From positions 1 to 64,000 of the forward strand of contig NZ_QPJS01000002.1 of the NCBI RefSeq assembly GCF_003337435.1: a DNA stretch of 64,000 nucleotides. Reading direction: 5' to 3'. Positions 48,237 through 57,982 of the stretch are shown here, one piece after another. The notes beneath the pieces are model-generated. The model made no database searches. It had not been told where the DNA came from and saw only the letters and a program-made list of their open reading frames with translations. A program made the translations under genes and the position numbers. Numbering within the stretch: position 1 is the stretch's first letter; every line of letters begins with the position of its first letter. The DNA comes from Schleiferia thermophila. Its GTDB lineage: Bacteria; Bacteroidota; Bacteroidia; Flavobacteriales; Schleiferiaceae.

Positions 48237-49482
48237 CTTTGGCTGCTTTTAGAAAATTTAGTTTCTTGACATATCGATAGGGATACAGAGCGATAAAAGA
48301 GCAAATGAGCAGAATGACCAGTCCCTGACCTGCAAAGATGGAAGGGTGTGTAGAAAAATAGAGCATGGGTTCGATGCCGAAATCGTCGGCTATGGCTTCC
48401 AAATCACCACCGAGGGGTATGGGGTGGTGCTTCATGTAAAGCAAAACGGGTAACCCAACGATAATGCCCGCCAATACGCCGGATAAGCCGAGAAAAAAGG
48501 TTTCAATGGCCAGGACGTAGGCAAGTGCCCGACGCTTCATGCCGATGCTGATGAGGATGCCGAATTCGCGGGTGCGCTCGAGGGTCATGGTGAGTACTGT
48601 ACCGAAGATCCCAAAGCCTACCACGACGTACAGAATGCCGAGAAGCACTCGGTTTGATATGGTGTCGAATGCCAGTGCCTGGAGCAGTTCGGGGAGTAAC
48701 TGTTGCCAGGTGAGTGCGGTGATGCCTTCGGTGGAAAATTTGGCTTGTATGGCGTGAGCTAATTTTTGGGTATGGGCACTTTTCAGGGGCTCGACGAGTA
48801 CATGGGTGACAAGGGATGGCATGTCGAGCAACTCGCGTGCCTGGTTTAGTGGCAGGAATACGGTAATTTTGTTTAGCTCTTTGATGTTGAGTTTCACGAT
48901 GCCTGCGATGTGATATTTGCCGCTTGCCAATGAGCCTTGAAAGCCTTGTCCGATAAGGACGATGGTGTCGCCTACATCAAGCTGCAGGTAGTCGGCCAGC
49001 TCGCGGCCAAGGACTGCTCCTCCTTTGGTATCGAACAGGGCCCCTCGAATGATTTTGGAGCGCAGGCCATTGAAGCGGTCTTCTGCATCGGGGTCTATGC
49101 CTTGAACGAGGGAACCTGAGGTTTTGCGCTCGCCTGCAGCGAGCATAAAGTTCTGAATTCTCGGAACATAGTGTGCAGGGAAGGGCAACTGCAGAAGTTG
49201 CTGGTGAATTTCCCGGTTCCAGGGTATGGCCAGGTCGAGTGAGGGGGTGCGCAGGTAGGCCGTGTCTGCAATTTGAATGTATCCGGTCGATAGTTTTACG
49301 GTTGTATCGATGAGGGATTCGTGGGATCCCTCGTTGATGCTTTCGGCGATGAGGGCCAGAAGTACGGCGAAGAAAACACTTGAGATGGTGATAAGGGAGC
49401 GTTTTTTGGAGCGAAGCAGATTTCTGACGGCCAGGTGCAAAAGCAGATGGAGAGGGATTTTGCCTCGCGGCATGATGTGCAT
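48229..49482 (-). CDS. FtsX/MacB-type ABC transporter permease
   Basis: 417 residues with the same layout as its partner: first helix in KKRSLITISSVFFAVLLALI, periplasmic domain, then FGIFGTVLTMTLERTREFGI and LSGVLAGIIVGLPVLLYM. The two permeases probably form a heterodimer as in LolC/LolE. It begins directly after the LolA-like gene. Confidence 0.88.
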   Translation of the reverse strand: MHIMPRGKIPLHLLLHLAVRNLLRSKKRSLITISSVFFAVLLALIAESINEGSHESLIDTTVKLSTGYIQIADTAYLRTPSLDLAIPWNREIHQQLLQLPFPAHYVPRIQNFMLAAGERKTSGSLVQGIDPDAEDRFNGLRSKIIRGALFDTKGGAVLGRELADYLQLDVGDTIVLIGQGFQGSLASGKYHIAGIVKLNIKELNKITVFLPLNQARELLDMPSLVTHVLVEPLKSAHTQKLAHAIQAKFSTEGITALTWQQLLPELLQALAFDTISNRVLLGILYVVVGFGIFGTVLTMTLERTREFGILISIGMKRRALAYVLAIETFFLGLSGVLAGIIVGLPVLLYMKHHPIPLGGDLEAIADDFGIEPMLYFSTHPSIFAGQGLVILLICSFIALYPYRYVKKLNFLKAAKGE

Positions 49483-50223
49483 TTACCGGAAGTTTTTAAG
49501 GTTTTGAAGGCTGAAGAAGTCGTCGCGGATGGGGCGGTTAAATTGGCCATTGAGGTATTCGATTACGGTTTTGTGACCGGATTTTCCTTGAGGGATGATT
49601 TCGATTCTGGTGGGGATCATTCTGCCTCCGAGGTTACGAATGTTGCTGTTTTGAATCACAGAGACCAGTTCTCCCTTATCGCCGTAGTTTTCGCTTCGGC
49701 GGTGCAGATAGTCTTCTTTGCCGATCCACACTTTAACCTTGCTAAAGACGACGGATGAGCCCGGTTTGGGAATGAGCTCGAGTACAAAGCATTCGGTGCC
49801 ATCGATGATATCGGTGCCCATAAGCTGCTGGTCAAAATCGTCGATTACTGAGCTTTCGCGTACCAGGTCATCGTTGGTAAAATCGCTTCCCATCCAGCTT
49901 TGCGACATCATGTTGGGAGGTAGTTTGATGGTACGGTCTACATTGGGCACATAGTTCCAGATTTCTTTTTTTCGCTTCAGAAAGGCTGTGCCTCTGTCGC
50001 GCGCCGGGTCGGTGATGATTACCAGGCTGTAGTCTTGTCCTTTGGCCCATGTTTTCATCTGCATGATACGAGTGTAACGAGGTCGAATGATCTGCATCCG
50101 CATCTCGAGCTCGGCACTTTCGCCACGCATTTTCTCCTCCATTTTTCGGATAATCTGCTCGGCATTTTGCGCATAGGTCGCAGATAAGGCGAAAATCAAT
50201 AGTGAGAGTGAAAAAAATTTCAT
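49483..50223 (-). CDS. LolA-like outer membrane lipoprotein-sorting protein
   Basis: 246 residues with a signal peptide (FFSLSLLIFALSATYAQ) and the LolA/LolB-type fold: AEQIIRKMEEKMRGESAELEM, IITDPARDRGTAFLKRKKEIW, DFTNDDLVRESSVIDDF, LELIPKPGSSVVFSKVKVW. It should carry a lipid or lipoprotein across the periplasm together with the two permeases. First of the three-gene unit; the next ORF starts 1 nt after its stop. Confidence 0.85.
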   Translation of the reverse strand: MKFFSLSLLIFALSATYAQNAEQIIRKMEEKMRGESAELEMRMQIIRPRYTRIMQMKTWAKGQDYSLVIITDPARDRGTAFLKRKKEIWNYVPNVDRTIKLPPNMMSQSWMGSDFTNDDLVRESSVIDDFDQQLMGTDIIDGTECFVLELIPKPGSSVVFSKVKVWIGKEDYLHRRSENYGDKGELVSVIQNSNIRNLGGRMIPTRIEIIPQGKSGHKTVIEYLNGQFNRPIRDDFFSLQNLKNFR

Positions 50224-50499
50224 TACCGGGTAGTTGAGATTTTAAAATGTAGCAACAAATATGATATGTAAAATTTCAGACGGAGCCTTTTTGTTTATTA
50301 AGGGTTTGTGAGATTATTTGGAAAAAGAGCCGTATGGTGTAAACGTCCACAGCTAGTTCTGCAGTCGATTGAAACTAAAGTAAAAATTAATTTTCGTTGA
50401 CAAGTTGCTGATTGTTGAGGATTAGTTACCTTTGCAGGCCGATATCCGGGAGGTGAATCGAAGGCAGAGTTAGACAAAGAATACTAAACAGCTACAGAG
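50224..50499. other. Intergenic region, divergent promoters
   Basis: About 275 bases between the LolA-like gene and rpmH. It contains the rpmH promoter; nothing else recognised. Confidence 0.5.
50405..50434 (+). promoter_or_regulatory. rpmH promoter
   Basis: TTG at 50405-50407, 19-nt spacer, TACCTTTG at 50427-50434, then CAGG. This is the best match in the window to the Bacteroidota sigma-A promoter, with about 60 nt of leader. Confidence 0.7.
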
Positions 50500-50658
50500 A
50501 TGAAAAGAACTTTTCAACCATCCAATCGCAAAAGGGTAAATAAGCATGGCTTTCGCAAGCGCATGAGCACTGCTAACGGACGCAGAGTTTTGGCAGCCAG
50601 GAGAGCCCGCGGCCGCAAGAAATTAACTGTATCCGACGAACCTTACTACAAAGGTTAA
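50500..50658 (+). CDS. rpmH: 50S ribosomal protein L34
   Basis: 52 residues, all hallmarks of bL34: [20 protein letters not shown], then [20 protein letters not shown], with a short extra C-terminus (VSDEPYYKG). Too short for most ORF lists. Has its own promoter and a terminator after it. Confidence 0.97.
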   Translation: MKRTFQPSNRKRVNKHGFRKRMSTANGRRVLAARRARGRKKLTVSDEPYYKG

Positions 50659-50686
50659 TGCATAAACTGACCATTAAACGTTGCAG

Positions 50687-50719
50687 AGGTGTTGCCGTCG
50701 GGTAACACCTTTTTTTTTT
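50687..50719 (+). terminator. Intrinsic terminator after rpmH
   Basis: AGGTGTT (50687-50693) pairs with AACACCT (50704-50710), followed by ten T residues. Confidence 0.9.
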
Positions 50720-50760
50720 CCTATTAGCACATCATTTTTCCAAGATATCCCAGAGCAAAA

Positions 50761-53610
50761 ATGCCAAAAGACCCCAGTATCAAATCTGTGTTGATCATAG
50801 GATCAGGGCCAATAGTCATTGGTCAGGCCTGCGAATTTGACTACAGCGGCTCTCAGGCGGCCAGGTCGCTGCGTGAAGAGGGTGTGGAGGTCACCTTGAT
50901 CAACAGCAATCCGGCTACCATCATGACGGATCCAGTGACAGCTGACCATGTATATCTGCTTCCACTTACGGTGGAAAGCCTGGAACAAATTCTCAAAGAG
51001 AGGCATATCGATGCTGTATTGCCCACTATGGGAGGCCAAACGGCACTCAACCTCTGCATAGAAGCGGACAAACAAGGTCTTTGGAGCGAGTATGGAGTAC
51101 GCATCATAGGTGTAGACATCGATGCGATACATATCACTGAAGACCGTGAAAAGTTTCGGCAATTTCTGGATAATTTGGAAATTCCCTACGCTCCATCGAA
51201 AATCGCAACTTCCTACTTAAAAGGCAAAGAGATAGCGCAGGAATTTGGATTTCCGCTTTGCATCAGACCTTCTTTTACACTTGGTGGCTCGGGGGCCTCT
51301 ATTGTATACCACAAAGAAGACTTTGACAATCTGCTAAAAAGAGGTTTGGAAGAAAGCCCTATTCACGAAGTATTGATCGACAAGGCGCTGATGGGATGGA
51401 AAGAATTCGAACTAGAGCTGCTGCGAGACAACGATGACAATGTCGTAATCATCTGTTCGATTGAAAACTTTGATCCCATGGGGATACATACAGGTGATTC
51501 CATCACTGTGGCCCCAGCCATGACTTTGAGCGACCGTACCTATCAGCGAATGCGCAACATGGCAATTCGCATGATGAGGAGCCTGGGAAAGTTTGCCGGA
51601 GGTTGTAATGTACAATTTGCTGTGAGCCCCGACGAAAAAGAAGACATTGTGGCCATAGAAATCAATCCCAGAGTGTCGCGCTCATCGGCACTGGCCAGTA
51701 AGGCTACCGGTTATCCCATTGCCAAGATAGCTGCTAAACTTGCTCTTGGGTATCATCTGACGGAACTGGCCAACCCAATAACCGGTGAAACCTCGGCCTA
51801 CTTTGAACCTACACTGGATTATGTAATAGTAAAAATTCCCAGATGGAATTTCGACAAATTTGAAGGTGCAGACCGTCGCCTTGGATTGCAAATGAAGTCC
51901 GTTGGAGAAGTAATGGGCATAGGACGAAGCTTTCAGGAAGCTATTCATAAAGCCGCCCAATCCCTCGAAATAAAACGAAATGGACTTGGTGCTGACGGAA
52001 AAGGGCTCACCAATCAAGATGTGGTACTTGAAAAACTCGCCCACCCATCATGGGACAGAATATTTGTGATATACGATGCCCTGCAGCTGGGGATTCCTCT
52101 GCGCAAAATTCATGAGGTCACCAAAATCGATAAATGGTTTCTTCGCGAGATTGAAGATCTGGTACAAACTCAGCGAAAAATAGAAGAATACACATTAGAA
52201 ACCCTTCCTCCCGAACTGCTCTTTGAGGCAAAGCAAAAAGGTTTTGCCGACAGGCAGATTGCTCATATGCTTCGAAGGTTGGAAAGTGAAGTTTTTAACA
52301 AACGAATGGAGTACAACTTTAAACGGGTGTACAAGCTGGTCGATACCTGCGCGGCAGAATTTACTGCCAAAACGCCCTATTACTACTCAACATTTGAAAT
52401 GCCTGTACTCACAGCCGAGGGGACACTTCAGGCAATAAACGATAGCAAGGTATCCGCCAGGCCCAAAGTAGTGGTACTTGGAAGTGGTCCAAACCGCATA
52501 GGCCAAGGAATTGAATTTGACTATTGCTGCGTACACGGGGTATTGGCTGCCCGTGAATGCGGCTATGAAACCATTATGATCAACTGCAATCCGGAGACGG
52601 TCTCTACTGATTTTAATATATCGGACAAGCTCTACTTCGAACCGGTATTTTGGGAGCATATTTACGAAATCATCCTCCACGAAAAACCCGAAGGAGTGAT
52701 CGTTCAGCTTGGGGGACAAACAGCCCTGAAACTCGCTGAGAAGTTACACCGGTACGGAGTTCCAATCATAGGCACCAGTTTTGAATCGCTCGACCTGGCT
52801 GAAGACCGGGGCAAATTTTCTAACCTGCTTCGCGAATTCGGAATCCCTTATCCCAAATTTGATGTAGTCACCGATCCGGATCAGATTTATGAAGTTGCTG
52901 AAGAGCTCGGCTTCCCGATGCTGGTGCGTCCGAGCTATGTACTTGGCGGGCAAGGGATGAAAATAGTAATCAACTTAGAAGAGCTGGAACACCACGTGGT
53001 AGAGCTCTTTAAAGATTTTCCCGGAAACAGAGTGTTGCTCGATCACTACCTGGACGGTGCCATAGAAGCCGAAGCCGATGCCATTGCTGATGGAGAAGAT
53101 GTCTATATCATCGGTATAATGGAGCATATTGAACCATGCGGAATACATTCCGGCGACAGTCATGCTGTGCTGCCACCTTTTAATCTCGGGCCATTGATTA
53201 TCGAACAGATCCGCGAACATACCATTACCATAGCAAAAGCTCTGAAAGTAAAAGGACTCATCAATGTGCAGTTTGCTATAAAGAATGACACGGTTTACGT
53301 AATCGAGGCAAATCCCAGGGCCAGCCGAACAGTTCCTTTTATTGCTAAAGCGTATGGAGAACCCTATGTGAATTATGCAACAAAGTTTATGCTTGGGGTA
53401 AACAAAGTATCTGACTTTACATACAAACCACAGCTGGATGGCTATGCGATAAAAATCCCGGTGTTTTCATTTAATAAATTCCCGAATGTAAACAAAGAAC
53501 TTGGACCGCAAATGCGTTCTACCGGGGAGGCCATCCATTTCATCAAAAACCTTCGCGACCCAATGTTTAAAAAAGTTTATTCTGAACGAAACTTATATTT
53601 GAGCAGATAA
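50761..53610 (+). CDS. carB: Carbamoyl-phosphate synthase large subunit, short form
   Basis: 949 residues. Both halves are present: N-half with SVLIIGSGPIVIGQACEFDY and PSFTLGGSGASI, oligomerisation region, C-half with VVVLGSGPNRIGQGIEFDYC, PSYVLGGQGMKIV and IEANPRASRTVPF. The E. coli enzyme is about 1073 residues; the missing part is the C-terminal MGS-like allosteric domain, an arrangement seen in Bacteroidota. Makes carbamoyl phosphate for pyrimidines and arginine with CarA, which is not in the window. Confidence 0.95.
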   Translation: MPKDPSIKSVLIIGSGPIVIGQACEFDYSGSQAARSLREEGVEVTLINSNPATIMTDPVTADHVYLLPLTVESLEQILKERHIDAVLPTMGGQTALNLCIEADKQGLWSEYGVRIIGVDIDAIHITEDREKFRQFLDNLEIPYAPSKIATSYLKGKEIAQEFGFPLCIRPSFTLGGSGASIVYHKEDFDNLLKRGLEESPIHEVLIDKALMGWKEFELELLRDNDDNVVIICSIENFDPMGIHTGDSITVAPAMTLSDRTYQRMRNMAIRMMRSLGKFAGGCNVQFAVSPDEKEDIVAIEINPRVSRSSALASKATGYPIAKIAAKLALGYHLTELANPITGETSAYFEPTLDYVIVKIPRWNFDKFEGADRRLGLQMKSVGEVMGIGRSFQEAIHKAAQSLEIKRNGLGADGKGLTNQDVVLEKLAHPSWDRIFVIYDALQLGIPLRKIHEVTKIDKWFLREIEDLVQTQRKIEEYTLETLPPELLFEAKQKGFADRQIAHMLRRLESEVFNKRMEYNFKRVYKLVDTCAAEFTAKTPYYYSTFEMPVLTAEGTLQAINDSKVSARPKVVVLGSGPNRIGQGIEFDYCCVHGVLAARECGYETIMINCNPETVSTDFNISDKLYFEPVFWEHIYEIILHEKPEGVIVQLGGQTALKLAEKLHRYGVPIIGTSFESLDLAEDRGKFSNLLREFGIPYPKFDVVTDPDQIYEVAEELGFPMLVRPSYVLGGQGMKIVINLEELEHHVVELFKDFPGNRVLLDHYLDGAIEAEADAIADGEDVYIIGIMEHIEPCGIHSGDSHAVLPPFNLGPLIIEQIREHTITIAKALKVKGLINVQFAIKNDTVYVIEANPRASRTVPFIAKAYGEPYVNYATKFMLGVNKVSDFTYKPQLDGYAIKIPVFSFNKFPNVNKELGPQMRSTGEAIHFIKNLRDPMFKKVYSERNLYLSR

Positions 53611-53626
53611 TAAAATTATATTGGTC

Positions 53627-53848
53627 ATGCTGAGGTTTTTTCTCATCTTACTGGTAGTCACTTACCTTTTAATTGTTGTCTACAAATATTTTGTAGCACC
53701 ATTTTTCCAGGGTTTTTATGGTAAAGAGCCCAATAAGACTAAAAATGCTACTAAAAACGATATAAAAGTGATTTACAATCCAAACGACCGTATCCGGACT
53801 TCCAATACTTCAGGCGAGTATATTGATTATGAAGAAGTAAAAGAGTGA
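53627..53848 (+). CDS. DUF4834-family small membrane protein
   Basis: 73 residues from ATG 53627 (a TTG at 53621 is also in frame). One N-terminal helix (FFLILLVVTYLLIVVYKYF), then a polar tail ending GEYIDYEEVKE, characteristic of DUF4834. Function unknown. 16 nt after carB. Confidence 0.75.
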   Translation: MLRFFLILLVVTYLLIVVYKYFVAPFFQGFYGKEPNKTKNATKNDIKVIYNPNDRIRTSNTSGEYIDYEEVKE

Positions 53849-53891
53849 CAACAGTACTCACCTGCAAAATAAGATAACCATTAGGATTTTA

Positions 53892-54632
53892 TCAATCCAA
53901 GGCAGGGTTGGAATCTCTGAGATCACGCCTGAGCATCAGTGCAAAGCAAAAAGCCGCCAGCAATTCTTTTTCTTTCTTATCCAGGTCCGACGCGAGATAA
54001 AGACCCCCTTTGTTGATTACATAGGTTGCTGCCACGATTTGCCCTTCTTTTAAAATAGCAAATCCTGCCGGCCTGGTCATCCAATAGCGACGACCCGAAG
54101 GTCTTCGGACGTGATGAATACCTTCGACCGAATAATATCTCAATCCCGGACCTGCTATCTGACCAATGGCTTTATCATTTTTTGGATTGATGTACATGTA
54201 AGGTTCATTAAGCACTAAATCCCATTCTTCCTTTCGACCATCATCATTGTAATAGATTACCTTAGTGGTAAATATATTTTCATACTTTATAACAATATCA
54301 AATACCATTGGTAAATTTTCCTGCTTAATACGAGCAAAGGAAAATACCATAGCCAAAGTGTCTCTTGGTGCCTGCTGTTCACGAAGAACAAATCTGAAAC
54401 GTTCTTTTGCCCCGGCGTATCGTTTGATAAATGTAAATTGATAGGTGTCGGTGAAACCTCGTTTGTGATTGGTCGCCATAAAATCTCCTGCTCTGACCGT
54501 CCGCTTAAATGGCCACGATTGCCTGTTTGATGCCTCCTGATACGGAGCTTTTTGTTCGAAATCCTGGGGTAAATCCAGTTGCATCTTACACGAAGCAAAC
54601 GGAATGAGCAGCAGATATAAAAATTTTTTCAT
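53892..54632 (-). CDS. Putative lipoprotein of unknown function
   Basis: 246 residues; MKKFLYLLLIPFASCKMQL gives lipobox FASC15. The mature part is beta-rich with no family I recognise; it has ARIKQENLPMVFDIVIKYEN and RPAGFAILKEGQIVAATYVI. Convergent with the carB-DUF4834 unit. Confidence 0.65.
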   Translation of the reverse strand: MKKFLYLLLIPFASCKMQLDLPQDFEQKAPYQEASNRQSWPFKRTVRAGDFMATNHKRGFTDTYQFTFIKRYAGAKERFRFVLREQQAPRDTLAMVFSFARIKQENLPMVFDIVIKYENIFTTKVIYYNDDGRKEEWDLVLNEPYMYINPKNDKAIGQIAGPGLRYYSVEGIHHVRRPSGRRYWMTRPAGFAILKEGQIVAATYVINKGGLYLASDLDKKEKELLAAFCFALMLRRDLRDSNPALD

Positions 54633-54710
54633 GGTCCTGAGTCGTATTGGACGACTGCCTCAACGCAATAAACATGCAAAAAGAGAGTTTGTCAGCTCTT
54701 AAACAGCACA

Positions 54711-54736
54711 AAAACCGGCCATGTGGCCGGTTTTTA
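54711..54736 (-). terminator. Bidirectional terminator
   Basis: AAAACCGGCC-ATGT-GGCCGGTTTT: a 10-bp perfect stem with A and T tracts on both sides. It ends the minus-strand gene at 54759-54935. Confidence 0.85.
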
Positions 54737-54758
54737 GATGGAAAAAACTGAATAAAAT

Positions 54759-54935
54759 TCAAGCTGGTTTTTTGCTTTTGCAACAGGCTTTAGCTTCACC
54801 TTTTTCAGAGCTGCAACCTTTTTTTTCAACTTTTTCGGTACTGCATCCCTCTTTTTCTTTTTTCTTTTCGGGTTCAGTAGCCCATGTAAGTAGAGGAAGA
54901 GCTGCAATGGCGAAGAAGAGCGCAATTTTTTTCAT
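54759..54935 (-). CDS. Tiny secreted Cys/Lys/Glu-rich peptide
   Basis: 58 residues from the ATG at 54935. Signal peptide MKKIALFFAIAALPLLTWAT, then a 38-residue mature part made almost only of Lys, Glu, Ser, Cys: EGCSTEK, KGCSSEKGEAKACCKSKK (Cys at 31, 41, 51, 52). The spacing suggests metal binding or a modified peptide precursor similar in style to the KCGE protein at 61.6 kb. No modifying enzyme is adjacent. Strong terminator 23 nt after the stop supports expression. Confidence 0.65.
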   Translation of the reverse strand: MKKIALFFAIAALPLLTWATEPEKKKEKEGCSTEKVEKKGCSSEKGEAKACCKSKKPA

Positions 54936-55053
54936 GATTTTCTTTACTTTAATACTTAGACAAAGGTAATTAGGAAATTGAAAAATCAATATAGAATCCT
55001 TTTTGGTTAGCCAGGTTTTTGAATATAGAGCTTTTCTTTACAATTTGCCCTGC

Positions 55054-56130
55054 TCACAGTGTTTCAGGAATTCTTTTTTTAGGGATTTCAGGCGCTACGT
55101 CGTTTTTATTGGCCAACTGTCCGCATGCAGCGTCAATGTCTTTACCACGGCTTCTGCGAATTTTTGCTACGATGCCGTGATGTGCAAGGGCTGTCAGATA
55201 AGCATTGATTCGTTCGGGTTCGGCTTGCTCAAAATTTGGATCGCCTATAGCGTTGTATTCAATCAGATTGACTTTAGAGGGTATTTTTTTGCAGAGCTTT
55301 ACCAGGGCATTAATATCCTCGTCACGGTCGTTGATGTTTTTCCAAACAACATATTCGAAAGTGACCTTACTCCTGGTTTTGAAGTACCAATACTGAAGAG
55401 CATCGGTGAGAGAGGTTAAGTCATTGGTTCGGTTGATGGGCATGATGCGGCTTCGTACCTCCTCTATGGCCGAATGCAGGGAAACAGCGAGTTTTACACC
55501 GGGATTGTCATCTGCAAGTGTCTTAATCATTTTAACGATCCCCACGGTACTGAGTGTAATGCGCTTTGGCGACATGCCTAGGCCAGATGGCGAAGTAATG
55601 CGATCGATAGCACGTAGTACATTGCTATAGTTGAGGAGTGGTTCCCCCATTCCCATGAATACAATGTTGGTCAGTGGCCTTTCTAAGTAATATTCGGCCT
55701 GTTGACGAATTGTCAGGACCTGGTCGTAGATTTCCTGTGGGTCAAGGTTTCTCATGCGCTTCAACCGGGCAGTAGCGCAAAATCTGCAATCAAGGCTGCA
55801 TCCAACCTGACTTGAAATACACGCAGTAATTCGGGTATCAGTAGGAATAAGAACACTCTCCACCACCATCCCGTCCGGTAGACGAACCGCATTTTTAATC
55901 GTGCCATCGACACTGCGCTGAATCTGGTCTACTTGAACCGGATGTATGGCAAAGTCCTGAGAAATGCGTTCGCGAAGTGATTTTGGCAGGTCGCTCATTT
56001 GGCTGAAGTCCGTGCAGTTTTTCTGCCACAGCCAGGACTCAATCTGGCGCGCGCGAAAAGGTTTTTCGCCCAGAGAGGCAATATACTGGTACAGCTTATC
56101 GGAGCTGAGCGATCTGAGATCCGGTTTCAC
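55054..56130 (-). CDS. rlmN: 23S rRNA/tRNA adenine-C2 methyltransferase RlmN
   Basis: 358 residues from GTG 56130 (VKPDLRSLSSDKLYQYIASL); a start at 56280 would place 50 unconserved residues inside asnB and over a -7 box. Radical SAM CxxxCxxC in CSLDCRFCATA, GMGEPLLNY, and the catalytic C-terminal Cys in DIDAACGQLA. Methylates A2503 of 23S rRNA and A37 of some tRNAs. Confidence 0.94.
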   Translation of the reverse strand: MKPDLRSLSSDKLYQYIASLGEKPFRARQIESWLWQKNCTDFSQMSDLPKSLRERISQDFAIHPVQVDQIQRSVDGTIKNAVRLPDGMVVESVLIPTDTRITACISSQVGCSLDCRFCATARLKRMRNLDPQEIYDQVLTIRQQAEYYLERPLTNIVFMGMGEPLLNYSNVLRAIDRITSPSGLGMSPKRITLSTVGIVKMIKTLADDNPGVKLAVSLHSAIEEVRSRIMPINRTNDLTSLTDALQYWYFKTRSKVTFEYVVWKNINDRDEDINALVKLCKKIPSKVNLIEYNAIGDPNFEQAEPERINAYLTALAHHGIVAKIRRSRGKDIDAACGQLANKNDVAPEIPKKRIPETL

Positions 56131-56135
56131 TGCCA

Positions 56136-56143
56136 CAAAGTTA
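56136..56143 (-). promoter_or_regulatory. -7 box of rlmN
   Basis: Minus-strand TAACTTTG, exact TAnnTTTG match, only 6 nt before GTG 56130; transcription would start at or near the start codon. Confidence 0.45.
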
Positions 56144-56149
56144 CGACAA

Positions 56150-57982
56150 TTAAACAACGGCTGGCTTACGGCAGTATGTGTACCAATAATTGGCTGAGGC
56201 AACCCGCCATATCCAGCGGGCATGATGGTTGTGACCTTGCAGGAATTTTTTCTTTTCCTTACGCCAAATTTTTTGGTCAATCTGTGGAATGTTCATCGGT
56301 TCATTCAGCAACCAGATAAGCTGATTTCTGAGCCACTTGATCTCACCAGGAGTTACAAATCCCATTTTGTCGGCCCGCCAGGTGATTTCGGGTGGCATGA
56401 TATCAGCCAATGCCTTTCGCAAGATGTATTTGGTGTATCCATCTCTGATTTTAAAATCTGCAGGTAATGAATACACCAGTTCTACAAGTTTGTGGTCCAG
56501 AAATGGCACTCGGGCTTCGATGCTGAAAGCCATTGAATTGCGGTCTTCGTGAAACAGAAGTGTTTGAAGTATGGTGCTATACAACAGATGCCAGCTGAAA
56601 TTTCGCAAAGGCTCAGCATCTGATGAACTCATGTTGAAATTTGTTTTCAGATGCTTACCGAAAGCGTTGGGATAGAAATGTTTGTATTCTAGAGAATATA
56701 GTACTTGCTCGCTCAAGAAAGTACTCAGCAGAGTTTTGACAAGGAGATCCAGAATTTTTTTCCCACCCCAGCCTTGTGTTTTTCTGAAATTATTGAGCTC
56801 GGCCAAAAACAAGTGCAACCGTCCTGCTTTGATGGCTGTGGCAAAGAAGCGGTAAAGTGAGTGCGGATAACCCATCAAATACTCATCACTCCCCTGCCCG
56901 TCGAGCAAAACCTTAATTCCTTTCTGATGTGCAAGCCTCATGACAAAGTATTGTGACAGATAGGAGCTTCCGGAAACCGGTGCGTCGTACTGATGACTGG
57001 CTTGAACAAAGGCATGGACAATTTCTTCTCCATCAGGTTTTAGAGTGTACGGAATGATGGAGGGATACGCTTGCCATACTTTTGAAGCATGCACTCTTTC
57101 ATCAGCCTCTTCGTACCAAACTGTAAAGGTTTTAAATCCCTTTGGTTGGTACAAATAGTGTACAGCACAAACTACTGCAGAACTGTCGAGACCTCCGCTG
57201 AAGGTGCTGCCAATCTCAACATCGGCCCTCATGTGCAGTCTGATGCTCTCAAAGAAGTATTGACGAAAGAGTTCTGTTGCCTCAGTCACTGCAAATTCCT
57301 TTTTCTGAAGCGTGTAATAAGAATAAATGTTAATCCCTTCTTGTTGGCTGTAAACAAGATTATGTCCTGGTTTTAATTGTTTTACGACTTTATAATGGGT
57401 CTCATCCGAATACACGGACCAACCAAGCTGTACATCGCGCATGAGCTGATGCTGATTGATTTCATCAGAAAAAATTCTGCTGATTTTCAAGGCTTTAATT
57501 TCGCTGGCAAAATAGAGGCAATCTTTATTTGCGATAAAATGAAAAGGTTTGATCCCAAAACGATCGCGGCTGCAGAAAAGCATTTTCCGACGGTCGTCCC
57601 AGATAGCAAACGCCCACATTCCCCTGAACTTTTCAACACAACGCTCACCCCAATGGGCATAGGAAAGCAGGATAACCTCTGTATCAGACGAGGTCGTAAA
57701 CTTATATCCATGGGATAAAAGCTCCTGTTTAATTTCGAGATAGTTATAAATCTCGCCATTGAACGTAATGGTAAAATGCGCCCTGCTCATGGGCTGATGA
57801 CCATCCGATGAAAGATCTATGATAGCAAGTCTATTGTGACCAAGCCATACACCAGGTGCCGGATTAGCATATCCGCGGTCATCCGGCCCTCTATGATGTT
57901 GGGCTTGAATCATGTGGAAAATACATTTAACTGCCTCCTCTTTATCTAAAGTGAAATCAATGAATCCGGAAATGCCACACAT
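56150..57982 (-). CDS. asnB: Glutamine-hydrolysing asparagine synthase
   Basis: 610 residues from MCGISGF at 57982, chosen because Cys2 is the glutaminase nucleophile. GATase II domain with HHRGPDDRG, HNRLAIIDLS and FNGEIYNYLE; synthase domain with PPi loop FSGGLDSSA and FEDRNSMAFSIEARVPFLDH-type region. May act in amidation of surface or secondary products rather than only Asn supply, as this long form is common in Bacteroidota. Confidence 0.93.
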   Translation of the reverse strand: MCGISGFIDFTLDKEEAVKCIFHMIQAQHHRGPDDRGYANPAPGVWLGHNRLAIIDLSSDGHQPMSRAHFTITFNGEIYNYLEIKQELLSHGYKFTTSSDTEVILLSYAHWGERCVEKFRGMWAFAIWDDRRKMLFCSRDRFGIKPFHFIANKDCLYFASEIKALKISRIFSDEINQHQLMRDVQLGWSVYSDETHYKVVKQLKPGHNLVYSQQEGINIYSYYTLQKKEFAVTEATELFRQYFFESIRLHMRADVEIGSTFSGGLDSSAVVCAVHYLYQPKGFKTFTVWYEEADERVHASKVWQAYPSIIPYTLKPDGEEIVHAFVQASHQYDAPVSGSSYLSQYFVMRLAHQKGIKVLLDGQGSDEYLMGYPHSLYRFFATAIKAGRLHLFLAELNNFRKTQGWGGKKILDLLVKTLLSTFLSEQVLYSLEYKHFYPNAFGKHLKTNFNMSSSDAEPLRNFSWHLLYSTILQTLLFHEDRNSMAFSIEARVPFLDHKLVELVYSLPADFKIRDGYTKYILRKALADIMPPEITWRADKMGFVTPGEIKWLRNQLIWLLNEPMNIPQIDQKIWRKEKKKFLQGHNHHARWIWRVASANYWYTYCRKPAVV

